Positions 23,086 through 30,519 of a stretch of 36,820 nt of DNA are shown here, piece after piece. The notes under the pieces were generated by a model. It worked only from the letters and a program-made list of their open reading frames with translations. It ran no database searches and was not told where the DNA came from. The DNA comes from Moorena sp. SIO3I8. Lineage in GTDB: Bacteria > Cyanobacteriota > Cyanobacteriia > Cyanobacteriales > Coleofasciculaceae. The translations under genes were made by a program, and so were the position numbers. The DNA is taken from assembly GCF_010692325.1 (NCBI RefSeq), contig NZ_JAAHHW010000068.1, forward strand, positions 1 through 36,820, in the 5' to 3' direction. How positions within the stretch are numbered: position 1 is the stretch's first letter; each line of letters begins with the position of its first letter.

Positions 23086-23265
23086 CCCCATCTCCCCATC
23101 TCCCCATCTCCCCATCTCCCCATCTCCCTATCTCCCTATCTCCCCACACTCTTGTGAATTACCATTTTCCGAAAACCCTTGCTAGCTTATAGGAGATAGG
23201 GGGATGTTTGCCCTGTTCCCTGCTCCCTGTTCCCTGTTCCCTGTTCCCTGTTCCCTGTTCCCTAA
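23086..23265. repeat. Heptamer arrays (CCCCATC)n and (CCCTGTT)n before moxR
   Basis: Two arrays, 23086-23149 and 23211-23265. The second lies within a diverged TATAGC-type palindromic element: the right arm, with AAAACCCAAGACTTTGTCCC and ending CTGCTATA, resembles the right arm of the copy at 28191-28334. Artificial open frames cross the arrays. Confidence 0.75.
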
Positions 23266-23305
23266 AACCCAAGACTTTGTCCCTCACCCAATTGAACACT
23301 GCTAT

Positions 23306-24214
23306 ATGAGACAACGAATTCAACAGCTCCAGGAAAATCTCGGTCGTGTGATTGTTGGTAAAGCAGATGCCATTCGTCTAGTGATAGTGGCCCTATTGGC
23401 TGGGGGTCATGCCTTGCTGGAAGATGTCCCTGGTGTGGGCAAAACACTCCTAGCAAAATCCCTAGCTCGTTCCATAGATGGGAAATTTCAACGTATTCAA
23501 TGTACCCCTGACCTATTACCTACCGATATCACAGGTACCAATATCTGGAATCAGCGCAGTGGTGAATTTGAATTTCTGCCAGGTCCAGTATTTACCCATG
23601 TCTTGCTAACCGATGAAATTAATCGAGCCACACCCCGGACCCAGTCAGCCTTATTAGAAGTAATGGAAGAGCAGCAGGTTACTGTAGATGGGCGATCGCG
23701 TCCCGTACCTCAGCCCTTTTTCGTGATTGCCACCCAAAATCCCGTGGAATATCAAGGTACCTTCCCCTTGCCAGAAGCCCAAATGGATCGATTCCTATTA
23801 TCGTTATCCCTAGGTTATCCCACAGAACAAGAAGAACTCCAGATGTTGCAACGCCATCTAGAAGGAATGATGGTTTCCGAGCTCACCCCCTGTATCACCA
23901 CCGATGAAGTATTAGAATTACGGAATCTTTGTCACCAGGTCAAAGTAGAACAGTCACTACAAGAGTATATGCTCAATTTAGTCAGAGCATCCCGTTCCGC
24001 CGAAGATGTCACCTTAGGAGTCAGTCCTCGCGGTACCATTGCTTTACAACGGGCAACCCAGGCACTAGCCTTTATCGAAGGTCGAGATTATGCCATTCCA
24101 GATGATATCAAGTTCCTGGCACCTTATGTACTGTCCCATCGTCTCATTACGTCGGGGGGGCGTCGTGCTCAGCCCATTGTTGAGCAATTGTTGCGCTCTG
24201 TACCAATTCCTTAA
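23306..24214 (+). CDS. MoxR-family AAA+ ATPase
   Basis: A 302-residue AAA+ protein with Walker A DVPGVGKTLLAKSLA (about 39-53), Walker B LLTDEINRATPRTQSALLE (about 100), sensor-1-like FFVIATQNPVEYQGTFPLPEAQMDRFLL and C-terminal GVSPRGTIALQRATQALAF. MoxR ATPases act as chaperones for assembly or cofactor insertion, often with VWA-domain partners, none of which is seen here. ATG 23306 is chosen: the frame is open to 23204, but those 34 extra codons come from the CCCTGTT array and are not family-like. The ATG lies at the very end of a repeat element, so its promoter or leader may be repeat-derived. It is 19 bp upstream of the diheme cytochrome gene and probably co-transcribed with it. Confidence 0.92.
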   Translation: MRQRIQQLQENLGRVIVGKADAIRLVIVALLAGGHALLEDVPGVGKTLLAKSLARSIDGKFQRIQCTPDLLPTDITGTNIWNQRSGEFEFLPGPVFTHVLLTDEINRATPRTQSALLEVMEEQQVTVDGRSRPVPQPFFVIATQNPVEYQGTFPLPEAQMDRFLLSLSLGYPTEQEELQMLQRHLEGMMVSELTPCITTDEVLELRNLCHQVKVEQSLQEYMLNLVRASRSAEDVTLGVSPRGTIALQRATQALAFIEGRDYAIPDDIKFLAPYVLSHRLITSGGRRAQPIVEQLLRSVPIP

Positions 24215-24233
24215 AGAGTGTTGTGTGTGAGGT

Positions 24234-24803
24234 ATGTCCAAATTTTTTAAGTCAAGAAACCCAAGGCGAAACCGTAGACGTTCACCTTGGGTTCTATTGT
24301 TATTGCTAATTTTTTGGAGTATTAGCATAGGATGGGGACTGGAGCGAGCCGTAGGATATACGATTGAGCCAGAAACAGTTACCTCCAACCCCACCGAAGT
24401 AATCGCATCCATGGACCCAGTGTCCAAACGCTACAAATTAGGCAAAGACCTTTACCTAGAAAACTGTTCCGCTTGTCACATTGCTTTACCACCAGAAGTA
24501 TTGCCTACCGAAACCTGGCGTCGGTTATTGTTAGAGCCAAACGAACATTATGGTACCCAACTACCAAGACTACTTGGTCCAAGTTTATTGCTCACCTGGC
24601 AATACTTGCGAGATTTCTCCCGTCCCCATAACAAAGACGAAGAAGTCCCTTATCGTATGACCCAATCCCGTTATTTCAATGCCCTGCATCCCCGAGTCAA
24701 AATCCCTCGACCCTTTGGCGTTAAAACCTGTGTGACTTGTCATCCCGGTGTCGCAAACTATGATTACCGCACCCTGACCCCAGAATGGCAAGATGCCCAG
24801 TAA
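24234..24803 (+). CDS. Membrane-anchored diheme cytochrome c
   Basis: A 189-residue protein. The basic N-terminus (RNPRRNRRRSP) is followed by one membrane helix (about 20-42, WVLLLLLIFWSISIGWGL) that is an uncleaved anchor or signal. The periplasmic or lumenal part has two c-type heme sites, CSACH (about 78-82) and CVTCH (about 163-167). Methionine axial ligands are not obvious. It resembles cyanobacterial proteins annotated as diheme cytochrome c; the electron partners are unknown. It starts 19 bp after moxR, so the MoxR protein could help its assembly, an inference from position only. Confidence 0.85.
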   Translation: MSKFFKSRNPRRNRRRSPWVLLLLLIFWSISIGWGLERAVGYTIEPETVTSNPTEVIASMDPVSKRYKLGKDLYLENCSACHIALPPEVLPTETWRRLLLEPNEHYGTQLPRLLGPSLLLTWQYLRDFSRPHNKDEEVPYRMTQSRYFNALHPRVKIPRPFGVKTCVTCHPGVANYDYRTLTPEWQDAQ

Positions 24804-24810
24804 TCCGGTG

Positions 24811-24861
24811 ATAGGGAGATAGGGAGATAGGGAGATGGGGAGATAGGGAGATAGGGAGATC
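24811..24861. repeat. Heptamer array (GGGAGAT)n
   Basis: Seven units of GATAGGG/GATGGGG in period 7 just after the cytochrome gene; a similar short array is at 25121-25165. Confidence 0.8.
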
Positions 24862-24972
24862 TCACAAGGGTAGGTTTTTTACATTTGGGTCCTGCCCCAC
24901 CCCCAACCCCCGACCGGTCGGGGGCGGATCAGAAGGAGAGGAAAAGGAAAACAACGAAGAAATGATGATTTT

Positions 24973-25024
24973 TAGCGATGCAGCAAGGGAACAGGGGGTT
25001 TCCCCCACTCGCTATTGCATCAAG
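24973..25024. repeat. 51-bp palindromic repeat, diverged copy
   Basis: Outer arms TAGCGATGCAG and ATTGCATCAAG and the GGGGG-TTT-CCCCC centre are kept, while the flanks of the centre differ from the copies at 1480 and 26826. Confidence 0.75.
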
Positions 25025-25048
25025 ACAACGACAAATTAAGTATATTTT

Positions 25049-25346
25049 CTTATCCCCCACACCCCACACCCCACAACCCACACCCCACACCTGAGGTCTT
25101 TGTTAAAAACCTACCCCTGTGAGGATAGGGAGATGGGGAGGTGGGGAGATAGGTAGATAGGGATATTAGGTAATTATAGCACTTTCTAGTCTAATCAGAT
25201 ACACAAGATTTTTTCACTCTTCCCTTTTGCCTCTTGCCTCTTGCCTCTTGCCTCTTGCCTCTTGCCTCTTGCCTCTTGCCTCTTGCCTCTTGCCTCTTGC
25301 CTCTTCCCGATTCCCTACTCCCTACTCCCTACTCCCTACTCCCTGT
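25049..25346. repeat. Heptamer arrays (CCCCACA)n, (GCCTCTT)n, (CCCTACT)n
   Basis: 25049-25092 holds CCCCACA units. 25225-25305 has about eleven perfect GCCTCTT units, and 25306-25346 has CCCTACT units. An open frame at 25227-25427 simply translates the array and is not a gene. Confidence 0.85.
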
Positions 25347-25577
25347 TCCGGTGTGTTACAGCCTATAGCATTGTGTTACAATTACTACAAAACCAATTTA
25401 ACAATTCCTTTAGTATTTAGTGCATAGCAGTTCTATAGGATTAGTAAACAGTCAGAGTTCTGATCCAGAACACAGAACACAAAACTCATCAAAATCTACT
25501 AATCTCGATCACCTTGGCTGGAAAGGTTGAGGTAACTGGTGAAAAGGATAACTGGTAAAAAGGAAGGTATTTAACCT

Positions 25578-25931
25578 ATGAAATACACCTTTGAAATCTT
25601 AGGAGTATCTCCTGTCCTAGACTTTTTCAATCATCAACAGACGTTGAGTCAGAGAAAAGTCCCACCCCGGCTGAAATACTTAGGTACTTATCACTGTACC
25701 CTGGATGCTTTAATTGAATCAGCTGAAACCCTTCCCTCCCAGGCAGATTGGGGTATAGATCAAGCTGTAGACAGTGTGATTGAATTCTGGATGAATCACC
25801 CAGAAATCATCAGTTATTGGAAACAACGATTAAATGATGCTGGTAAGGATAATTTACTAGTGTCAAGGGTGGCAGATTTTGAATCATTAAAAGCTGAGTT
25901 TGAATCCTTGATCAGTAGTTCAAATAGGTAA
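25578..25931 (+). CDS. Conserved-looking small hypothetical protein
   Basis: A 117-residue acidic protein starting MKYTFEILGVSPVLDFFNHQQ. It has no signal peptide, membrane segment or motif that I recognise. The composition and codon use look like a real gene, with a regular helical pattern (ALIESAETLPSQADWGIDQA; SVIEFWMNHPEIISYWKQRL). An AAGGAAGG purine-rich stretch lies 9 bases or so before the ATG. It stands alone between repeat arrays. Function unknown. Confidence 0.65.
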   Translation: MKYTFEILGVSPVLDFFNHQQTLSQRKVPPRLKYLGTYHCTLDALIESAETLPSQADWGIDQAVDSVIEFWMNHPEIISYWKQRLNDAGKDNLLVSRVADFESLKAEFESLISSSNR

Positions 25932-25932
25932 G

Positions 25933-26015
25933 CTATCAGCTATCAGCTATCAGCTATCAGCTATCAGCTATCAGCTATCAGCTATCAGCTATCAGCTATC
26001 AGCTATCAGCTATCA
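25933..26015. repeat. Heptamer array (AGCTATC)n
   Basis: About twelve perfect AGCTATC copies immediately after the small hypothetical gene. This unit is also a building block of the GTAAG-type MITEs (AGCTGAT on the other strand), linking the two repeat classes. Confidence 0.9.
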
Positions 26016-26169
26016 GCGATTAGCGCTACTTGAGATGCTACTTGAGGTGCTATCAGCTATCAGCTTTTTAAAAAAAGAGGTAAGTATTCATTTAATCTAT
26101 TTTACTTATCCTGATCTACTTTTATGTTGACTTTCAATTCTCATTAATCTCGAACTATTAAATTCTACC

Positions 26170-26258
26170 GTTTGCCCATTGCCCATTGCCCATAGGCGCA
26201 CTATACGCAGGGTTTCTTTTAGTTGACGGCTGACGGCTGACGGCTGACGGCTGACCGC
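26170..26258. repeat. Heptamer arrays (GCCCATT)n and (GACGGCT)n
   Basis: 26170-26195 has three GCCCATT units and 26224-26258 four to five GACGGCT units. They lie downstream of the LapA-domain gene (minus strand). Confidence 0.8.
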
Positions 26259-26279
26259 TCAATACCAACAGTTTTCCAG

Positions 26280-26645
26280 CTATTGCGGCTCAGATTCTGC
26301 TAATGAGGCACCTATCTTACTTTTTAAACTATCTTCTAAATACTCTATTCTTTTGCGTTGATTATCAATATTTACTATTGTTTCATTATAATCCTGCTCT
26401 AATTCATTAATCCGTTTCCGTTGCCGAGCTAGTTTACGACTTTGGTTAATTAGAGTAGGTGTGGAGATTAATAAACCGGCTAAACAGCCCATAGAAAGAG
26501 TTAAAAGAATCACTAGAGATAAAGGTTCTTCTACAGTCCAAACCCCAAAGTTTACCGCCACAATTGCTTTATTTTGGAGGGCGAATAAAATAGCTGCTAT
26601 AGCTAAGCCGATCACGAAGCCTGAAATCAAAAACAATAAGCGCAT
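26280..26645 (-). CDS. LapA-domain (DUF1049) membrane protein
   Basis: A 121-residue protein with two membrane helices (about 4-24, FLISGFVIGLAIAAILFALQ, and about 43-63, LVILLTLSMGCLAGLLI). They are separated by the short conserved stretch NKAIVAVNFGVWTVEEPLSL typical of the lipopolysaccharide-assembly-protein-A domain. A charged coiled coil follows (about 68-110, KLARQRKRINELEQDYNE). Family members sit in the inner membrane; in E. coli relatives act with LapB to control LPS synthesis, but the cyanobacterial role is not established. Start ATG at 26645. It is alone between repeats. Confidence 0.8.
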   Translation of the reverse strand: MRLLFLISGFVIGLAIAAILFALQNKAIVAVNFGVWTVEEPLSLVILLTLSMGCLAGLLISTPTLINQSRKLARQRKRINELEQDYNETIVNIDNQRKRIEYLEDSLKSKIGASLAESEPQ

Positions 26646-26737
26646 AGTCTCAACTCACTCCTTGGTAATCCCCTAGATCAGACTTGACTCAATTATTGTA
26701 AGCTAAAATCTAGATGGAAAAAATCACAGAGGAGTAC

Positions 26738-27019
26738 ACAAGCATTTAGCATTCAGCGGTCAGCGGTCAGCCGTCAGTTTAAAATAAACCTTGAACCGGA
26801 GCATTGAATAATGTTTACCTGTTTTCTTGATGCAGTCGCTCATGGGGGGGACCCCCAAGACCGCGCTGCATCGCTTATTCAAAAGCACCGATTGCGCTAC
26901 GCGCACGCTGGGCAAACAGTAGCCTGCCCATAGCCCATAAGCTGATAGCTGACTGCTGACCGCTAACGGCACCTCAAGTAGCACCATCTGTAGGGCATAG
27001 GCTTACCTGATAGCTTACC
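26738..27019. mobile_element. Composite GTAAG/AGCGGTC-type MITE with a nested 51-bp insert
   Basis: Begins with AAGCATTTAGCATTCAGCGG and ends near TGATAGCTTACCG, like the other GTAAG-type elements, with AGCGGTC and AGCTGAT units inside. The segment CCTGTTTT…ATTCAAAAGCACC, continuous in the element at 12656-12809, is here interrupted by the 51-bp palindrome. No clear target duplication was found. Confidence 0.55.
26826..26876. repeat. 51-bp palindromic repeat, copy inserted in a MITE
   Basis: Same 51-base element as 1480-1530 in the opposite orientation, starting CTTGATGCAGTCGC and ending GCGCTGCATCGCTT. It interrupts the sequence TGTTTT|ATTCAAAAGCACC that is intact at 12721-12738. Confidence 0.85.
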
Positions 27020-27081
27020 GTTGCTGAGCCTTCTGTGTCTTTTTCCGACCGCCAGTTCTTAACTATTGGAGACATGAATAG

Positions 27082-27888
27082 ATGTCTTTACTATTTATCC
27101 AACCCAAACCGATCAGGCAGAGCCAGTTAATCAATCGTCTAGTCTTAGAGCGTCAGACCACCGAAGAAATTGGTCATGTCGATCAACTCTTGTTGGACTA
27201 TCAAGCTCATCGAGTTGTTGCCTTAAGGTGTAAGTCTGGATTACTTGGGACGAAAAAACGGTACTTTGCTTGGAGTCAAGTAGAGAGTATTGGCACTGAT
27301 AGTATTCTCGTCAACACTAGCAAAAATCACAAAGCTCAACAGAAAACCGAGTCTTGGGATTCACTGATCGGACATGAGGTGTGGACAGATGCGGGTAACA
27401 AAATTGGTAAGCTAGTGGACTACTTACTCAAACCCAAAAGCGGTACTGTAGTTAACTATCTCTTCTCCGACGTTGGCTGGCATGGGGTTATGGATGGTAT
27501 GTATCTACTCCCACCAGTAGCAATTTCGAGTATTGGCAGCAAGCGGGTAATTGTACTGGATGCAGTTGCTCAAAATAGTAAACAGTATGGGGAAGGACTT
27601 AATCAAAAAATTGGTCAAGCTACAGACCTGATCAAGGAAGATTATCAAAAAACTGTCCAGGAATTTCAAGCTGTCAAGCAAAAAGCTCAACATATACCAG
27701 AACAGTTGAAAGATAAAGCCCAATCAGTCACTGAACAGTTGAAGGATAAAGCCAAAGCTACCACCGCACAGTTCAAAGATAAAGCTCAATCAGTCACTGA
27801 GCAGTTGAAAGACAGAGCCAATGCTACTACCGCACACTTAAAGGATAAAGCTCAATCAGTTACGAAGCAGTTGAAAGACAAAAAATAA
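27082..27888 (+). CDS. PRC-barrel protein with LEA-like 11-residue repeats
   Basis: A 268-residue protein. Residues about 15-90 and 92-165 are two PRC-barrel-like beta domains (ERQTTEEIGHVDQLLLDYQA; GHEVWTDAGNKIGKLVDYLL). The tail (about 205-268) is a highly charged amphipathic helix of tandem 11-residue units of the form EQLKDKAQSVT / AQFKDKAQSVT / EQLKDRANATT, at least five times. The 11-mer pattern is like that of group 3 LEA proteins, which fold and protect membranes or proteins on drying. PRC barrels bind protein or RNA partners and occur in photosystem- and RNA-related proteins. There is no signal peptide, so it is cytoplasmic or membrane-associated. GGAG at 27068-27071 precedes the ATG. 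Confidence 0.8.
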   Translation: MSLLFIQPKPIRQSQLINRLVLERQTTEEIGHVDQLLLDYQAHRVVALRCKSGLLGTKKRYFAWSQVESIGTDSILVNTSKNHKAQQKTESWDSLIGHEVWTDAGNKIGKLVDYLLKPKSGTVVNYLFSDVGWHGVMDGMYLLPPVAISSIGSKRVIVLDAVAQNSKQYGEGLNQKIGQATDLIKEDYQKTVQEFQAVKQKAQHIPEQLKDKAQSVTEQLKDKAKATTAQFKDKAQSVTEQLKDRANATTAHLKDKAQSVTKQLKDKK

Positions 27889-28008
27889 CTGGAGTCTAAG
27901 GATTTTTTATGAGGGGATAATTTCTGCCTATGGCTGTTAATTGGGAATTGGGAATTGGGAATTGGGAATTGGGAATTGGGAATTTTTCATTTTCCATTTT
28001 CCATTAAC

Positions 28009-28074
28009 GTAAGTATTCAGCGGTCAGCGGTCAGCGGTCAGCCGTTGGCCTTGGCCACGTAGCTGAATGCTTAC
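28009..28074. mobile_element. GTAAG-type MITE, 66-bp copy
   Basis: Ends GTAAGTATTCAGC and GCTGAATGCTTAC are near-perfect inverted repeats. The interior has three AGCGGTC heptamers and a TTGGCCTTGGCCA hairpin. It has the same length as the copy at 8388-8453 but a different interior. No target duplication is recognisable. Confidence 0.75.
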
Positions 28075-28190
28075 CTTTTGCCTTTTGCCTTTTGCCTTAA
28101 AAGGATAAGCTTTATCCCTCACCAAAATAATAATTTCTATAAGTATTTAACGGAACTATATATGATGGCTTAAAAATACCTTTTACCAAC

Positions 28191-28334
28191 TATAGCGTTT
28201 ATCATAGCTATGAGGTACACATTATTTTTTCCCTCTTCCCTCTTCCCTCTTCCCATATCCGCTGCTCCCTGCTCCCTGCTCCCTGCTCCCTAAAACCCAG
28301 AGATTTGTACCTCATGGGTATAAGACTTGCTATA
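28191..28334. mobile_element. TATAGC-type palindromic MITE, copy 2
   Basis: Starts TATAGCGTTTATCATAGC-TATGAGGTACAC and ends TTTGTACCTCATGG…ACTTGCTATA, so the two arms are inverted repeats of each other. The middle carries (CCCTCTT)n and (GCTCCCT)n heptamers. The arms closely match 34034-34199. Confidence 0.75.
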
Positions 28335-28409
28335 TATTAGTCTTCGGAGCTTCGCATCTTATGGGGATTTGCGGTTAAATAAATCAATTTTTGTAAGTCA
28401 TACTAACCA

Positions 28410-30071
28410 CTAACGAAGCAATGGTAAAGATACCTTAATACGAGTACCTACACCTATTTCACTTTCCATAACTATTTCACCTTGATGGTGTTCCACATAA
28501 CTTTTTACAATTGATAAGCCCAATCCAATTCCCCCTATGGAACCGATATTACTCCCGCGACTAAAGGAATTAAATAACTCACCTTGCTCCTGCTTAGGAA
28601 TGCCAATACCTTCATCTGTAACTTCCAGTATTACTTGATTATTTTCACACTTAAGGTTAAGTTCGACTGTGCCTCCTTGAGGAGAATATTTAATAGCGTT
28701 AGAGAGGAGATTAGTTAGCATTTGTCGTAGCATCTTAGGATCTGATGTAAATTCCTTACAATCACCTTCATGGCTAAACAATATCTGGTGTTTATCTGTG
28801 GTTTTAGATTTGATTTCATCAACTAATTTAATACAAAATCCAACTAAGTATATAGGTTCTGGTTTGAAATTTAGTTGGTCAAATTCCGTCTTGTTAATAA
28901 ATAGCACATCATCCACTAAACCAGTCAGGTGCTGAACCATGGATTGGATACGTCTACAATGTTTTACTTGCCGAGTCGGATCAATTTTATCACAGTACCG
29001 TTCCAGGATTGCTGCTGATGAATAAATCGTAGTTAATGGGGTGCGGTATTCATGGGAAATGCTAGAGATAATCCGAGATTTAAATTTGCTCAATTCTTTC
29101 TCTTTCACCAGTGATTGACGTAGTTTAACTTCCAAAACTTGGAGCTGAGCATTGGCTACTCTTAGTTCAACTGTGCGCTCTTTAACCCGACGTTCTAACT
29201 CATCATTCAGTTGCTTCTGAGCAATTTCTATTTCCTTGCGAGTGGTGATATCTCGCAGTGATGCCATATAGGCTTTTTTCCCTTCCCATTGAATTTCTAC
29301 TAGCTGGATTTCGACAATAACAATTTTTCCATAGGAGGAGCAAATATCTAGTTCTGTAGTTTGGCCAACCACTAGGGAACTGCACCATATTTCTCCTTGG
29401 AGTATTTCCGCTTTACAGTTGATCAGGGATTCTGCTGCTGGATTAACAAATTGAATCACTCGATTGTGATCAATAATGACAACACCATCAGCATTTCTGG
29501 TAATCATGGTGCGAAATTGCTCTTCACTGGCTCGTAGGGCTTCAGTTTGTCGCTTCAGTGCTAACAGCAGTCGTTGCCGCTCAATGCCATAGCGCATCGC
29601 TCGTACCAATAGGTTCCGATCAAATTGTCCTTTAACTAAGTAATCCTGTGCTCCTTCTTGTAGCGCTTCTATGGCTAAATTCTCATCAGTCAGTCCACTC
29701 AGAATGATTATAGGCACTTCCGGAAACTGGGCATAAATTTCACAAAATGTCTCTAGGCCTTGCTGATCTGGTAAGAACAGGTCACAGAGTACGATATCAA
29801 TATTTCCATGCTTTAGGCATTCGATACCTTGCTCTAAGGTCTCTACATGGGTGAGTGTTGCTGGAAAATGTTTGGCCTTTTTGAGTAATGCTTTAATGAG
29901 CTCAATATCCTGGATATCGTCCTCAATTAAGAGGATTCGGGTACAATCAGGATGCTCTGGTCTTTCTTTGGGCAGTTTATTCTGAAAATAAATAACTGAA
30001 GCAGGGACTGGTGCAGGGAAATTGCTTTGATCAGCTGAAGGAGAAGTGACTGGTAGGTATGTTGATGACAT
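28410..30071 (-). CDS. Hybrid two-component protein: receiver-PAS-histidine kinase
   Basis: A 553-residue soluble signalling protein. A response-regulator receiver spans about 44-165 (RILLIEDD acid pair, phospho-acceptor Asp about 98 in VLCDLFLPDQQG, conserved Lys in DYLVKGQF). A PAS domain spans about 185-285 (FRTMITRNADGVVIIDHNRV). A short coiled coil leads to HisKA (His about 341 in SHEYRTPLTTIYSS). The HATPase domain spans about 440-552 (N box NLLSNAIKYSPQGG, G boxes DEGIGIPKQ and GGIGLGLSIVKSYVEHH). All catalytic motifs look intact. No membrane helix, so it senses a cytoplasmic signal or receives a phosphoryl group from another kinase. It is divergent from the membrane histidine kinase at 30520, sharing a 450-bp control region. 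Confidence 0.92.
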   Translation of the reverse strand: MSSTYLPVTSPSADQSNFPAPVPASVIYFQNKLPKERPEHPDCTRILLIEDDIQDIELIKALLKKAKHFPATLTHVETLEQGIECLKHGNIDIVLCDLFLPDQQGLETFCEIYAQFPEVPIIILSGLTDENLAIEALQEGAQDYLVKGQFDRNLLVRAMRYGIERQRLLLALKRQTEALRASEEQFRTMITRNADGVVIIDHNRVIQFVNPAAESLINCKAEILQGEIWCSSLVVGQTTELDICSSYGKIVIVEIQLVEIQWEGKKAYMASLRDITTRKEIEIAQKQLNDELERRVKERTVELRVANAQLQVLEVKLRQSLVKEKELSKFKSRIISSISHEYRTPLTTIYSSAAILERYCDKIDPTRQVKHCRRIQSMVQHLTGLVDDVLFINKTEFDQLNFKPEPIYLVGFCIKLVDEIKSKTTDKHQILFSHEGDCKEFTSDPKMLRQMLTNLLSNAIKYSPQGGTVELNLKCENNQVILEVTDEGIGIPKQEQGELFNSFSRGSNIGSIGGIGLGLSIVKSYVEHHQGEIVMESEIGVGTRIKVSLPLLR

Positions 30072-30183
30072 TGAAATACCGTTAACTAATCAACAAACAT
30101 CTGTGAGATATGAATTAACTCTATTATGTTAATGTTGACTTAAAAAAAAACCTGTTTCCACCGTAATTTCACTAATCGTTATC

Positions 30184-30233
30184 TCCGTACTTATACGGAT
30201 AATTTCCTAAAAAATTCACATAAAATCCGTATA
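30184..30233. promoter_or_regulatory. Cluster of three TCCGTA half-sites between divergent kinase genes
   Basis: TCCGTA (30184-30189), TACGGA (30194-30199) and TCCGTA (30226-30231) form a 6-bp palindrome with a 4-base gap plus a third copy. The outer pair extends to a perfect 9-bp inverted repeat TATACGGAT … ATCCGTATA (30192-30200, 30225-30233). It may bind a response regulator. It lies about 110 bp upstream of the hybrid kinase start, in AT-rich DNA. Confidence 0.45.
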
Positions 30234-30392
30234 ATCCTTGAGATTAAGGGGATTAAAATACTAAAAAGTATACCGTCTGAGGGTCTTCGATGGATCATTT
30301 CGCCTCGAATGATAAAATTAATCTTAAATCTGAGGAGGCGTAATCGTAGTAAGATTTCAAGAATTAGGTTTATCCTTGAAGGCATTAGGCAT

Positions 30393-30417
30393 GATCAGCT
30401 TAGGCTAAGGGCTGATC
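30393..30417. other. Hairpin upstream of the membrane kinase
   Basis: GATCAGC-TTAGGCTAAGG-GCTGATC: a perfect 7-bp stem whose loop itself contains the near-palindrome TTAGGCTAA. About 100 bp upstream of the 30520 start; it could be a leader hairpin or an operator. Confidence 0.4.
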
Positions 30418-30519
30418 GTTTCTGACAAGTCGGACACGATATCAATTTTAGCTTTGTCCTCTACACTGGCAGCAACTGGTTCGGTTCTCAGTTGTGCTCA
30501 AGATCTGAGTTAAATAAGC

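Larger units (their letters stand above)
24862..25577. other. 700-bp repeat-dominated intergenic region
   Basis: Holds a diverged 51-bp palindrome, (CCCCACA)n units and a long (GCCTCTT)n array. AGGTAGGTTTTTTACATTTGG near 24870 and the near-complement of GTTAAAAACCTACCCCTGTGAGG near 25104 suggest a further long inverted element (about 24850-25130) enclosing the palindrome. Bases 25350-25577 look unique and may contain the promoter of the 25578 gene. Confidence 0.5.
27889..28409. other. Intergenic region built of repeats
   Basis: Contains (GGGAATT)n at 27944-27982, a GTAAG-type MITE (28009-28074), (CCTTTTG)n at 28075-28098 and a TATAGC-type MITE (28191-28334). No gene is seen. Genes converge here, so transcription from both sides ends in this space. 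Confidence 0.6.

Noticed and set aside
23204-23305. Longer N-terminus for the MoxR protein
   Set aside because: The 34 extra codons (LFPAPCSLFPVPCSLFP) come from the CCCTGTT array; family proteins begin near the MRQRIQQLQ segment.
25227-25427. Open frame of PLASCLLPLASCLL repeats
   Set aside because: Direct translation of the GCCTCTT heptamer array.
25933-26015. CRISPR array
   Set aside because: The repeats are directly adjacent 7-base units without unique spacers, and no cas genes are present.
26760-26987. 75-residue minus-strand open frame
   Set aside because: Lies wholly within the composite MITE and the 51-bp palindrome.
30191-30385. 64-residue minus-strand open frame upstream of the membrane kinase
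   Set aside because: Covers the TCCGTA cluster in AT-rich promoter-like DNA; composition (Ile/Leu/Arg-rich) looks random and no ribosome-binding site is seen.
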